The notes under the pieces: model-generated | What the model was told of the DNA's origin: nothing | What the model saw: the letters and a program-made list of their open reading frames with translations, nothing else | The model's database searches: none | DNA from: Lachnospiraceae bacterium | Lineage (GTDB): Bacteria; Bacillota; Clostridia; Lachnospirales; Lachnospiraceae | Direction of reading: 5' to 3' | DNA: 64,000 nucleotides | NCBI GenBank assembly: GCA_016286555.1 | Contig: JAEETA010000003.1 | Coordinates: 81,556 to 145,555 of the forward strand | Part shown: positions 35,379 to 44,351 of the stretch, piece after piece | How the letters are laid out: every line of letters begins with the position of its first letter | Numbering within the stretch: position 1 is the stretch's first letter | Made by a program: the position numbers and the translations under genes

Positions 35379-36254
35379 ATGTTTCAGAAGATAGGAAGAA
35401 ACGATCCCTGCTGGTGCGGCAGCGGAAAAAAGTACAAGACCTGCCACGAGGCCTTCGATGCCAGGATCCGTAAGGAACAGATGGCCGGACACATCGTTCC
35501 CCGTCATGACATCATCAAGACCCCGGCCCAGATCGAGAAAATCAAGGAGAGCTGCAAGATCAACATCGCCATTCTGGACGAGATCGAGAAGCAGATCCAT
35601 GAGGGCATGAGCACGGCGGAGATCGATGACATCGTCATGTCCATGAGCGAGGCGGCAGGCGCCATCCCTGCCCCCCTAAACTATGAGGGATACCCCTACA
35701 GCGTGTGCACATCGGTCAACGACCAGGTCTGCCACGGCTTCCCCTCCAAGGACGTGATCCTGAAGAGCGGAGATATCGTCAATGTGGACTGTTCCACCAT
35801 TCTGAACGGGTATTTCTCCGATTCTTCCCGCATGTTCTGCATCGGCGAGGTCAGCGAGGAGAAGCAGCGCCTGGTACAGGTGACGAAGGAAGCCGTCTAC
35901 GCGGGACTGGAGGCCGTAAAGCCCTGGGGCTACCTGGGAGATATGGGCCAGGCTGTCCATGACTACTGCTACGAGCGGGGCTACACCGTGGTCCGGGAGA
36001 TCGGCGGTCACGGCGTGGGTCTGGAATTTCACGAGGATCCCTGGGTAGGGTACCATTCCAAGGCAGGCACCGAGATGCTGCTGGTGCCCGGCATGATCTT
36101 TACCATCGAGCCCATGGTAAATATGGGCAAGGTGGAGATCTACACCGACAAGGAGAACGGCTGGGAGGTCTATACCAAGGATCATCAGCCCTCCGCCCAG
36201 TGGGAGATCATGGTGCTGGTGACTGAGGACGGACACGAAGTGCTGTGCTGGTAG
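35379..36254 (+). CDS. map: Type I methionine aminopeptidase with SEC-C zinc motif
   Basis: 291 aa, longer than the basic ~250 aa because of an N-terminal SEC-C motif (GRNDPCWCGSGKKYKTCHEA). Metal ligands of the aminopeptidase core are visible in NVDCSTILNGYFSDSSRMF (two Asp), GGHGVGLEFHEDP (His), FTIEPMV (Glu) and QWEIMVLVTE (Glu). It removes N-terminal Met from nascent proteins. SEC-C-bearing MetAPs (MetAP-C type) are known from clostridia. Monocistronic. Confidence 0.95.
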   Translation: MFQKIGRNDPCWCGSGKKYKTCHEAFDARIRKEQMAGHIVPRHDIIKTPAQIEKIKESCKINIAILDEIEKQIHEGMSTAEIDDIVMSMSEAAGAIPAPLNYEGYPYSVCTSVNDQVCHGFPSKDVILKSGDIVNVDCSTILNGYFSDSSRMFCIGEVSEEKQRLVQVTKEAVYAGLEAVKPWGYLGDMGQAVHDYCYERGYTVVREIGGHGVGLEFHEDPWVGYHSKAGTEMLLVPGMIFTIEPMVNMGKVEIYTDKENGWEVYTKDHQPSAQWEIMVLVTEDGHEVLCW

Positions 36255-36283
36255 GCGTGATGTCGAAAGCTTTCGCCTGAGAT

Positions 36284-36312
36284 TTGCTTTTCCGATGTCC
36301 AGGAATTACAAT
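36284..36312 (+). promoter_or_regulatory. Promoter of the membrane-protein operon
   Basis: TTGCTT, 17 nt, TACAAT. The start point would fall near 36319, which makes the track's ATG at 36330 nearly leaderless and supports the ATG at 36366. Confidence 0.65.
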
Positions 36313-36365
36313 GGAATTCTGGTGTAGGCATGGAAACGCGGAGGCTTTTGGAGGAAATACGGTCA

Positions 36366-38159
36366 ATGATTGCGCTCCTGCATGATTACGGATATAAAAA
36401 GATTCTTTTTTTATTCCTTGTTGCTGTCGGCGGTTGCATTTTTCTTTTCGCAAGCCGGAAGAAACTATGGGAACGGAGGTACTCGTTCCTGTTTCTTCTC
36501 GGTGTTGTGGCCGTTACAACCCTTCCCGCGTTAACGGGGAAGGGGCTGGCATACGGTCACGATCTGTTATTCCACATGAATCGTGTGGAATCCCTCACAC
36601 AGGAATTGAGACTGGGGCATTTCCCCGCAAAGATCCCGTATTTGTGGATGGATGGGTACGGCTACCCCAGCTCGATTATGTACAACGATATACTTTTATA
36701 CATTCCGGCGGTTTTGAGGTTGATTGGATTTGATCTCAAAACAGTTTTTTTGTGGTATATTCTTTTGATCAATGCGGGAACTGCCCTCAGTTCATGCGGG
36801 TGCTTTTCCAAAATATTCGCTTCGGAACGGATCGGACAGATTCTCAGTCTGGTCTATTGTATGTCCTCTTACCGGTTGGTAGACCTGTATACCAGAGCCG
36901 CTGTGGGAGAGTACAGTGCTTTTTGCTTTTTTCCGGTCATTGCTTTGGCGATGTGGGAACTGTTGTACGAGGAGAAGGTGGGCCTTCGGCAGGCGATTTT
37001 GTTGGCGTTGGGTGTGTCCGGGGTCCTCTCCGTGCATCTTCTCAGTCTGGTAAGCGTTGGCGTCGGCCTGATTGTTGTATTGCTGTTCCATATCAAGGTC
37101 GTGGGAAAGAAAAACTTTCTTTCCGTAATCTTCGGAGCGATGGGGATTTTTGCCGCGTTGAACGCTTATTATCTGGTTCCCTTTGCAGATTATATATTGA
37201 CTGTTCCTATGAAAATTACCGGGATGTCCTATAGTGGAACTCCCTTTGCTGATCAGGGATCCCGGGCCGGAGTTGATCAGATTTTCGGCGTATTCCGCTC
37301 TGTGATGCCGTTAAAGATCACGGACACACAACTTTCCCCCGGCTTGGTCCTGCTGTTAACCCTGGTCTTTGCATTGCTCCTGTTTGTTAAGGGGATGGGA
37401 AACAGAAGGATGCTTTTTCTGGGAGGGGTAAGCCTGTTTTTCCTGTTTCTTTCTTCCGGAATGTTTCCCTGGGAAGAACTGACCGACCTGTTTCCTTTTG
37501 TGCGCAATGTTGATGTGATACAATTCTCTTGGCGGCTGATGACCTTGCCTGTCGTGTTTTTGACACTTTTGCTGGGAGAGTGTCTGTCAGCCGGCTTTAA
37601 GGATAAGAATCCGAAGGACCGTATTTCAAAGTGCATCGTCGGCGGGATCGTTTTTCTGGAGTTGTTCACGGTGCCTTTCCTGTACACGGACCAAAACAAC
37701 TATTGGGCGGCCTTCAGGGATCAATGGGATCTGAACCTGTCCTATGTGGGAAAGGGAGAGTATCTGCGCCTGGGAAGCACTGTTCCGGAAGAAAAAGCGG
37801 ATCCGATCTTTTATGACCTGGAGGGAAGTGTTCTGGGTTTTCATGGGACGTTCTGCCTGCTCTCCGTGCAAGACGCCGGGAAGGAAGCTTTTGTCCAGAT
37901 TCCCGTATTTAATTATAAGGGATACATCGCCGAGAACGAAGTAACCGGGGAGCGGTTAACGATTGTTGACGGCGATAACAATATGATCCGTGTGCTGATC
38001 CCGGAGAGATATTCGGGAAACGTGCTGGTTACGTTCCGGGAATTGTGGTATTGGCGCCTGGCGGAAACGGTTTCACTTTTGTCAGCATTGATCCTCATTA
38101 TCGGCGGTACGATCTGTCTGCACGGAGCGCGGAGATGTCGAAAAAATGCTGTAGCGTAA
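36366..38159 (+). CDS. Polytopic membrane protein, PTPS-related/YfhO-like, paralogue A
   Basis: 597 aa with about 12-13 membrane spans and a C-terminal soluble part (about 460-570) followed by a last span. The loop after the second span carries GHDLLFHMNRVESLTQELRLGHFPAKIPY, typical of the '6-pyruvoyl-tetrahydropterin synthase-related' membrane family; the name is historical and no such activity is implied. The GT-C-like topology suggests a sugar transfer or envelope role. I chose ATG 36366 because GGAGG precedes it and the paralogue 40231 begins at the same aligned position (MIALLHDYGYKK / MLVQLHAYGFKK). First gene of a four-gene operon. Confidence 0.65.
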   Translation: MIALLHDYGYKKILFLFLVAVGGCIFLFASRKKLWERRYSFLFLLGVVAVTTLPALTGKGLAYGHDLLFHMNRVESLTQELRLGHFPAKIPYLWMDGYGYPSSIMYNDILLYIPAVLRLIGFDLKTVFLWYILLINAGTALSSCGCFSKIFASERIGQILSLVYCMSSYRLVDLYTRAAVGEYSAFCFFPVIALAMWELLYEEKVGLRQAILLALGVSGVLSVHLLSLVSVGVGLIVVLLFHIKVVGKKNFLSVIFGAMGIFAALNAYYLVPFADYILTVPMKITGMSYSGTPFADQGSRAGVDQIFGVFRSVMPLKITDTQLSPGLVLLLTLVFALLLFVKGMGNRRMLFLGGVSLFFLFLSSGMFPWEELTDLFPFVRNVDVIQFSWRLMTLPVVFLTLLLGECLSAGFKDKNPKDRISKCIVGGIVFLELFTVPFLYTDQNNYWAAFRDQWDLNLSYVGKGEYLRLGSTVPEEKADPIFYDLEGSVLGFHGTFCLLSVQDAGKEAFVQIPVFNYKGYIAENEVTGERLTIVDGDNNMIRVLIPERYSGNVLVTFRELWYWRLAETVSLLSALILIIGGTICLHGARRCRKNAVA

Positions 38160-38173
38160 AAGGATAAGGTTAG

Positions 38174-40228
38174 ATGAAGGGAAAGAAAGATCGTTTTATT
38201 CGGGAGATAGACTGGAAATCGCTGTATTACGGTCCCGCGATTGTTGCGCTGATAACATTCCTGTTTTTTTTCTGGATGTACGGAGTTCGTATTTTGAATC
38301 CGCTCTATACCGACTGGATGATGTTGGGAGGAGATCTGACGCAGCATTATCTCGGGTGGCAGGCCTTTGCAAATGAGACCTGGATGTTCCCTCTGGGAGG
38401 CTTGAGAACCCTTAGTGCCCCAATGACAACGTCTGTTATTTTTACGGACAGCATCCCGCTTATGGCGATTCCATGCAAACTGATTGCGCATTTGATCAAG
38501 GTGCCATTTCAGTATTTTGGGCTCTGGGGATTGCTCTGCTATGAGGCCCAGGCGCTGATCGCCTACCGAATCCTGTCTTACTATACAGAGAATCGTGTAA
38601 ACGCCGTTCTTGGAGGATTGCTTTCTCTCCTGAATCCTTACTATCTGACTTATATGTTTCGACATACGGCTCTTTCCAGCCATTTTATCCTGCTTTTGGC
38701 GTTGGAACTGTGTCTGACTCCTAAAAAATTCGAGGAGAAACGGCGTTTTTTGATGCGCTGTGCTTTATTGGGGCTGATTGCATCCGCAGTGCATATTTAT
38801 CTTCTTTTGATGGTCGGCATCATTCTGGCTGCCTATTGCTTTGCGGATTTTGTGGTGCATCGGCGCTTTTGGCGAAACGCCATCGGTATGGGAGGATTCC
38901 TGGGGACTTCCCTCCTGACGGTCTACATGCTCGGTGGATTCCTGCAGCAGAGTGATACCTACGAAGGGGGCGGCCTCGGGTATTACAGTTTTAATTTGAA
39001 TGGCTTTTGGAACCCCTGGGGATGGTCTCGGATCCTTCCGGAGCTCCCCAGAGTTTATCCGAAACAGGGTGTAGCATATTTGGGCATGGGTGTGTTCTTA
39101 CTGCTTTTGGTAGCCTGCGTCGGTTTTTTCGTACGGCGCAGGAAGAAGGCCATCCGTAAGTGCCTGGTCTCCGTAATTTCTCTGGTGCTCACCTTCCTGG
39201 TCAGCCTGGGATTTGCCGTAACTTATCAGATTACCTACGGAGACCGGATTCTTCGAACTTTTTCTGTTCCCAAGAGAATCGAGGAATTGTGGGGAATCTT
39301 CCGCGTTACGAGCAGAGTTGCGCAGGTATGCGTATATGCGCTGATGTTGAGCGCACTAATCATGGTGTTGCGCTCGCTCTCTCCCAAAATTGTGACCGCC
39401 GTGGTTTTCGCTGTGCTGTGTCTCCAGGCTTTTGATCTCAGCGAAGGTCTCCTCTCTGCCAGAAAAGGCGAGACGTTTGGCAACGTGACATATGAAAATA
39501 CCCTCTCTGAGTTGGAGGTCATGCAGGTCCTGGCGGAGTGCCCGGAATACAGACGCCTGGTACTGGCATCGGATCTTGGCATGGGAACTCCCACCTATGA
39601 TCCGGATACCCTCTACATGTTGGCAGATTGGACCATTAAGAACGGGAAGACCCAGAGTAACTTTTATTTTGCAAGACTCCTGGGAGCGGAAATGGCATAC
39701 AAGACTCAGGAAATGTTGGAAGCCGGCGATTCGACCGATGTGTTTGTGTTCTTTCCCGGCAATTACTTTTTGGCCAAAGACAGGCCCTTCCACTTTTACC
39801 TGGCGGGAGACCTGTTGATCGGTACGAGAGATCCCCTGGAAGGGGTGGATGAGATTCCTCTGAAGATCACGGAATTTAACCTGATGCCCGCCGCCGGCGA
39901 ATACCTGGATCTGGCGGAGGACGATGAGAGTGGCCGGTTGATTCATTATGGCGGCACCAGCTATGGACCGTATATTGAACTGCCTGCCGCAACTTATGAG
40001 GTGGATGTGTTTGGCAATCTCATCGCAAATGCCAGCATTTCTTTCACGGCGGATCGGGGGCAAACGGAAATTACGGATCAAAGTGAGATCATCGCGGCCT
40101 ATCGGGTATTTCATAGGTTTGTGCTGATGGAGCCCGTCGAGGATTTTGAAATGGTGGTGCGAAATCAACAAACTGTCGATTGTAAACTGGAATACGTGAC
40201 TCTCTATCGACTGGATGGACTGGAGTAG
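38174..40228 (+). CDS. Polytopic membrane protein, DUF6311-like
   Basis: 684 aa, about 11 spans plus a ~200-residue C-terminal soluble domain. The first loop reads TDWMMLGGDLTQHYLGWQAF and then FTDSIPLMAIPCKL, matching the DUF6311 group, a GT-C-like family of unknown function. Starts 14 nt after paralogue A and ends 2 nt before paralogue B, so the three are translationally linked. The central placement between two paralogues hints at a complex or at successive steps on one glycan substrate; that is inference. Confidence 0.65.
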   Translation: MKGKKDRFIREIDWKSLYYGPAIVALITFLFFFWMYGVRILNPLYTDWMMLGGDLTQHYLGWQAFANETWMFPLGGLRTLSAPMTTSVIFTDSIPLMAIPCKLIAHLIKVPFQYFGLWGLLCYEAQALIAYRILSYYTENRVNAVLGGLLSLLNPYYLTYMFRHTALSSHFILLLALELCLTPKKFEEKRRFLMRCALLGLIASAVHIYLLLMVGIILAAYCFADFVVHRRFWRNAIGMGGFLGTSLLTVYMLGGFLQQSDTYEGGGLGYYSFNLNGFWNPWGWSRILPELPRVYPKQGVAYLGMGVFLLLLVACVGFFVRRRKKAIRKCLVSVISLVLTFLVSLGFAVTYQITYGDRILRTFSVPKRIEELWGIFRVTSRVAQVCVYALMLSALIMVLRSLSPKIVTAVVFAVLCLQAFDLSEGLLSARKGETFGNVTYENTLSELEVMQVLAECPEYRRLVLASDLGMGTPTYDPDTLYMLADWTIKNGKTQSNFYFARLLGAEMAYKTQEMLEAGDSTDVFVFFPGNYFLAKDRPFHFYLAGDLLIGTRDPLEGVDEIPLKITEFNLMPAAGEYLDLAEDDESGRLIHYGGTSYGPYIELPAATYEVDVFGNLIANASISFTADRGQTEITDQSEIIAAYRVFHRFVLMEPVEDFEMVVRNQQTVDCKLEYVTLYRLDGLE

Positions 40229-40230
40229 AT

Positions 40231-42051
40231 ATGCTTGTTCAGTTGCATGCTTACGGATTCAAAAAGTTTTTCTTTATAGTACTCAGTGTCATTGCTTTTT
40301 GTGGATGTGTCTTTTGCTGCAGAAAAAAAATCTGGGAAAACAGGAAGATTCTCTGTGGGCTTTTGGGTGTGATGTTTCTTACGTTGCTTCCGGAATTTTT
40401 GGGCATCGGCGTGGTCGCGGGAAATGATCTGGTGTTCCATCACATTCGCCTGGAGGCGCTTGCGCAGGAGTTGAAGTTGGGGCATTTTCCTGCCAGGATC
40501 CCGTATCTGTGGATGGACGGGTATGGGTATCCTAGCTCCATCATGTACAATGATATCCTCCTCTATTTTCCGGCTATACTGCGATTGATTGGATTTGAAC
40601 TGACGACAGCCTATCTGTGGTACGTGGTCCTGATCAATGGGGCTACGGTGATCAGTTCTTATCTGTGCTTTTCAAGGATTTTTTCTTCCAAATCCATCGG
40701 GTTTATCCTTTGTGTGGTATATAGCCTGGTGCCTTATCGACTTCTGGATATCTATACCAGAGCTGCGGTGGGAGAGTACAGTGCCTTTTGTTTTTTTCCG
40801 ATCATTGCTCTGGCAATCTGGGAACTGCTCTACGAAGAGAAGATCGGACTGAGACAGTCCCTCTTGCTGGCCTTGGGAATGACGGGGGTGTTCTCGGTTC
40901 ATATTCTCAGCGTGATCGTTGTCGGGATCGGGCTGTTCCTTGTATTGCTGTTCGGGATCAAGGTGGTGAGAAAAAAGCGTTTTTTTCCTGTGGTTTTCGG
41001 CGCTGTCGGGATCTTTGCCGCATGGAATGCCTATTTTCTGGTTCCATTCCTGGACTATACTCTGACGGTTCCGATGTGGATCACGGGTAAATCCTACGGG
41101 GTTCCCTTTTCGGAGTCGGAGAGAAATGCGACTGTAAAGCAGATCTTTGATTATTTCGGCTCACTTATGAATGAGGCAGTGGCGGATTCTCCCATCACGC
41201 CGGGATTGTCCCTTTCCCTTTCCGTTTTGTTTATGTTGCTCCTGTTTGTCAAAAATAAAGGCAATCGAAGAATGCTGTTTTTGGGAGGAAGCAGCATCAT
41301 GGTGCTGTTTTTGATATCCGAGCATTGTCCCTGGGATCGGATAGTCACGATCCTTCCTTTCCTGAAGGTGCTGGGGGTGATACAATTTTCCTGGCGGCTG
41401 ATGATCCTTCCGGTGGTATTTCTCACTTTATTGCTGGGAGAATGTCTGTCAGTCATGCTGGAGATTGAGGCACTAAAGCCGGTGGTGAGGACCGGGATTT
41501 ATGTAGGGATTCTTTTGACGGCCCTGGTGGTGCTTCCTTTTCAATATGTGGGAAGCAGTGGGCAACGTGCCGTTTTTCGGGACCAATGGGATCTGGATCT
41601 GTATTTTGTTGGCTCCGGTGAATACATGAAGCAAGGGAGCTACATCCCGCAGGAAACCGCGACTCCGGTTTTTCACGATATGACGGGGGAAGTGCTGGGA
41701 TGCAGAGGGACGACATACCTGATCTCCGTGGAAGAGGCGGGGAAAGAGGCATTCGTGCAGATCCCTGTATTTAATTACAAAGGATATGTTGCGAGACAGG
41801 AAGCTACCGGAGAAAAAATGCCGGTCACGGACGGTGAGAACAACCTGGTGAAGGTACTTGTCCCCGAGGGTAGCTCCGGCAATATATTGATCGGCTTTCA
41901 GGAGCCATGGTACTGGCGGCTGGCGGAGGGCATCTCGCTTCTGTCAGTGATCTGCACCGCTCTCACGGCGGCATGCTTCCGGAAGGGTATGAAGGCAAGC
42001 ACCGGCCTTTCCGTGGAAAAAAAGAGAAGGAATAACCCAAATGAAAATTGA
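40231..42051 (+). CDS. Polytopic membrane protein, PTPS-related/YfhO-like, paralogue B
   Basis: 606 aa. It aligns end to end with the 36366 gene: YLWMDGYGYPSSIMYNDILL, YTRAAVGEYSAFCFFP and VIQFSWRLM are shared almost word for word. The N-terminal acidic loop is NDLVFHHIRLEALAQELKLGHFP. GGAG lies 5 nt before ATG. The two copies differ in many loop residues, so the duplication is not recent. Function as for paralogue A unknown. Confidence 0.65.
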   Translation: MLVQLHAYGFKKFFFIVLSVIAFCGCVFCCRKKIWENRKILCGLLGVMFLTLLPEFLGIGVVAGNDLVFHHIRLEALAQELKLGHFPARIPYLWMDGYGYPSSIMYNDILLYFPAILRLIGFELTTAYLWYVVLINGATVISSYLCFSRIFSSKSIGFILCVVYSLVPYRLLDIYTRAAVGEYSAFCFFPIIALAIWELLYEEKIGLRQSLLLALGMTGVFSVHILSVIVVGIGLFLVLLFGIKVVRKKRFFPVVFGAVGIFAAWNAYFLVPFLDYTLTVPMWITGKSYGVPFSESERNATVKQIFDYFGSLMNEAVADSPITPGLSLSLSVLFMLLLFVKNKGNRRMLFLGGSSIMVLFLISEHCPWDRIVTILPFLKVLGVIQFSWRLMILPVVFLTLLLGECLSVMLEIEALKPVVRTGIYVGILLTALVVLPFQYVGSSGQRAVFRDQWDLDLYFVGSGEYMKQGSYIPQETATPVFHDMTGEVLGCRGTTYLISVEEAGKEAFVQIPVFNYKGYVARQEATGEKMPVTDGENNLVKVLVPEGSSGNILIGFQEPWYWRLAEGISLLSVICTALTAACFRKGMKASTGLSVEKKRRNNPNEN

Positions 42052-43834
42052 CGGGAAACGTGATCTCCTAACAAAAAAAGGGTGCAGCGCCGCTGTTTTG
42101 GCGGCGTTATTTCTGCTTGGCACGGTTGTTCGCTTTCTGATTGCCGATTTTGATCGGACAATGTTTACCTATCAGGATGAACTGCGATACTACGCCCTGG
42201 CGCGGAGCATTTTTCTGGGGGAAGGAGTGGCTTATCATGGTGCGACTCTGACGTTTCAAAAGTTGGGCTATACGCTTTTCCTGGTCCCCTTTTTTCGAAT
42301 CACCGATGTGACCCTGCGCTTGAAATGGATTGCTTTGTTCAACAGCGCATTGTTTTGCACCGGGATTTTCCCGTTGTACGGGATTGCGCGGAAGCTGGGA
42401 CTGGGAGACGGTTACTGTTTTCTGGGAATGATTCTGTTCCTGATTTGGCCGGATGGTTCTTACAGTGCGACGTTCCTGTCGGAATCTTTGTATTTCCTTT
42501 TGCTGCTTTGCTTTGTGCTACTCTGGCTTTGCAATCTTGCGGAGCGGAGCGCATGGAGAGCCGTTGGCTTGGGGTTTCTCTGCTATTACGGGTATTTCAC
42601 GAAAGAAGTGTTTCTGATCCCTTTTCTTTGCGTGCTTCTTTATGAAGTGTATGCCGCTGTATTTCCCGGGAAATTGCGGAATATGGGGATGAGGAACACA
42701 GCGCTTTTTGCGATGATATTTGTGGGTACGCATTTGCTGGTCAAGTCGATCTTCTTCAGTGGTTACGGGAACTCCTATGATCAGATGAGTCTGAGTGCCA
42801 TTGGATCACCGGCGTCTTTCGCTTATATGGTCTACGCTTTTTTCTATTATCTGGCGGCGATCCTGACGGCACTGCTGGTGATCCCGGTCGTATGCACTCT
42901 TGTATTGGGAGAAAGAGAGACCGGACCTGTAAAGAGTCTGACGTTCTTTGTCGGGGCCTTTAGCATTGTCTGCGCAGCGACGGTTGCCTACACAATCTCC
43001 GTACGGGAAGATCTTGGCAGAATGGTTCCCAGAGTTCATATGCGATATATCGGGCCGATTCTGCTCCTTTATCTGTTGCTGTTCCTGCGGATTTTGGAGA
43101 AGGGTGATCTGCAAAACACAGACCGGAAGCCTTTGCTGAAGCAGCTTCTTCTGATTGCATCGGTCTATGCGATTGGCATTTTCCGCGGTGTTACCAGAGG
43201 AAGTTCGATCGATCAGTACATCCTGGAATGGTATGCAATCCTGGCGATCAACCTTCCGCGGGCGCTGTTCGGAGGGAGTCTGCCCAATGTATGGATCGCA
43301 TTGGCCCTCAACCTTGTCCTGGGGATCGCTGTCTGGATCTTTTATCGTCTGTCCACGGGAGAAAAACCAGCTGTGGCGCGAAAATTATATATTTCTGCGA
43401 TCGTCCTGGTTTGCCTGGTCGGAAACATTGCGGCCAGGAGCATCTACCAGCATGCGATGGCCATTTCCGGGGAAGAGGTTGCGGAACTGCAGGGCGTACA
43501 GAGCTTTCTGGAACAGCTCCCGAAGGGGACTGTGGTCGCCTATTATACGAATCCGGAAGAGATCACACTGCAGGTAAAGAAATTTGATACGTACATCGAT
43601 CACAAGGGAATCCAATTCCGATCCGATCGATCCTTGAAAGTGGACGGAGAATGGCTGATGACAGGGACGGGAGCAGAGCCGGTGACCGGGGAGGCGCTGG
43701 ATCTGAACGAGGTTCCGGAATACGTTATCCTGGAAAAGGATGCTGCGACTTATGGAATCGCTGATGAGTTGCTCCCGGTAGACCTGGAAGGAACCCCGCA
43801 GAAGAATTATTTTCTGTATCATGTCGTTCCGTAA
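42041..43834 (+). CDS. GT-C-type membrane glycosyltransferase, GT39-like
   Basis: 597 aa, about 12 spans. The first extracytoplasmic loop contains TYQDELRYYALARSIFLGEG; the Asp-Glu pair after the first helix is the catalytic position in GT39/ArnT-like enzymes, which take sugars from polyprenyl-phosphate donors. A soluble C-terminal part (about 470-597) follows. Its start overlaps the preceding gene by 11 bp. It closes the four-gene operon and is its best-recognised enzyme, supporting a glycan or lipid modification role for the whole unit. Confidence 0.7.
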   Translation: MKIDGKRDLLTKKGCSAAVLAALFLLGTVVRFLIADFDRTMFTYQDELRYYALARSIFLGEGVAYHGATLTFQKLGYTLFLVPFFRITDVTLRLKWIALFNSALFCTGIFPLYGIARKLGLGDGYCFLGMILFLIWPDGSYSATFLSESLYFLLLLCFVLLWLCNLAERSAWRAVGLGFLCYYGYFTKEVFLIPFLCVLLYEVYAAVFPGKLRNMGMRNTALFAMIFVGTHLLVKSIFFSGYGNSYDQMSLSAIGSPASFAYMVYAFFYYLAAILTALLVIPVVCTLVLGERETGPVKSLTFFVGAFSIVCAATVAYTISVREDLGRMVPRVHMRYIGPILLLYLLLFLRILEKGDLQNTDRKPLLKQLLLIASVYAIGIFRGVTRGSSIDQYILEWYAILAINLPRALFGGSLPNVWIALALNLVLGIAVWIFYRLSTGEKPAVARKLYISAIVLVCLVGNIAARSIYQHAMAISGEEVAELQGVQSFLEQLPKGTVVAYYTNPEEITLQVKKFDTYIDHKGIQFRSDRSLKVDGEWLMTGTGAEPVTGEALDLNEVPEYVILEKDAATYGIADELLPVDLEGTPQKNYFLYHVVP

Positions 43835-43860
43835 ACGGTGGTTGTGAAGGAATTGGGAGT

Positions 43861-44130
43861 TCAATGCTCCTCCGGGATCACCCACACCCCCTCCTGCTGA
43901 TAGTAGGAGAGCAGCAGCGGGATCAGTTGCTTTCCCCGCTGCACCTGGCAGGAGAAGACCATCACATGGGCGAAGGAGGACTTCACCCAGTAGGTGTCCA
44001 CCTTCAGCGGCGTCCCCTCCATGCGTACATAGAGCGGCGCCACATGCCCCTGGGAATCGAAGGAGGCGATGACGGGCACCGGTGTCACGGGCTTGTAATC
44101 AAAGGATGTATAGGATGGGAAACCGGCCAT
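43861..44130 (-). CDS. Small hypothetical protein, 89 aa
   Basis: Preceded by an excellent ribosome-binding site (AAAGGAGGTACC before ATG), so I consider it real. It is beta-rich: PVIASFDSQGHVAPLYVRMEGTPLKVDTYWVKSS, then HVMVFSCQV. No signal peptide or membrane segment. It converges on the membrane-protein operon. Family not recognised. Confidence 0.65.
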   Translation of the reverse strand: MAGFPSYTSFDYKPVTPVPVIASFDSQGHVAPLYVRMEGTPLKVDTYWVKSSFAHVMVFSCQVQRGKQLIPLLLSYYQQEGVWVIPEEH

Positions 44131-44226
44131 GGTACCTCCTTTCCGCGGATTTTACGATCAGACGGTCCCTTTATGGGACAGTTTTTTTCAGCACACCGAT
44201 CTCTCGTACACCTATTTAAGAACAAA

Positions 44227-44249
44227 TGTTCGGATTTGTAAATCGAACA
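44227..44249 (+). promoter_or_regulatory. Operator-like dyad TGTTCG-11-CGAACA
   Basis: Perfect 6-bp arms 11 nt apart (with further partial symmetry GGATTT/AAATC inside), about 25 bp upstream of the -35 box of the next gene. Likely a regulator site for the carbohydrate operon. Confidence 0.5.
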
Positions 44250-44274
44250 AAATATGAAAAATGACCTGACTCTA

Positions 44275-44304
44275 TTGACAATCGGAAATCTCGATTGTTA
44301 TACT
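44275..44304 (+). promoter_or_regulatory. Promoter with spacer dyad upstream of the 608-aa protein
   Basis: TTGACA, 18 nt, TATACT. ACAATCG and CGATTGT (44278-44298) form a perfect dyad filling the -35/spacer region, so binding there would repress the promoter. Confidence 0.65.
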
Positions 44305-44351
44305 TTTTATTAGTGAGCAACCGATTGCGCAACAATTTTCCGGAGGTACCT

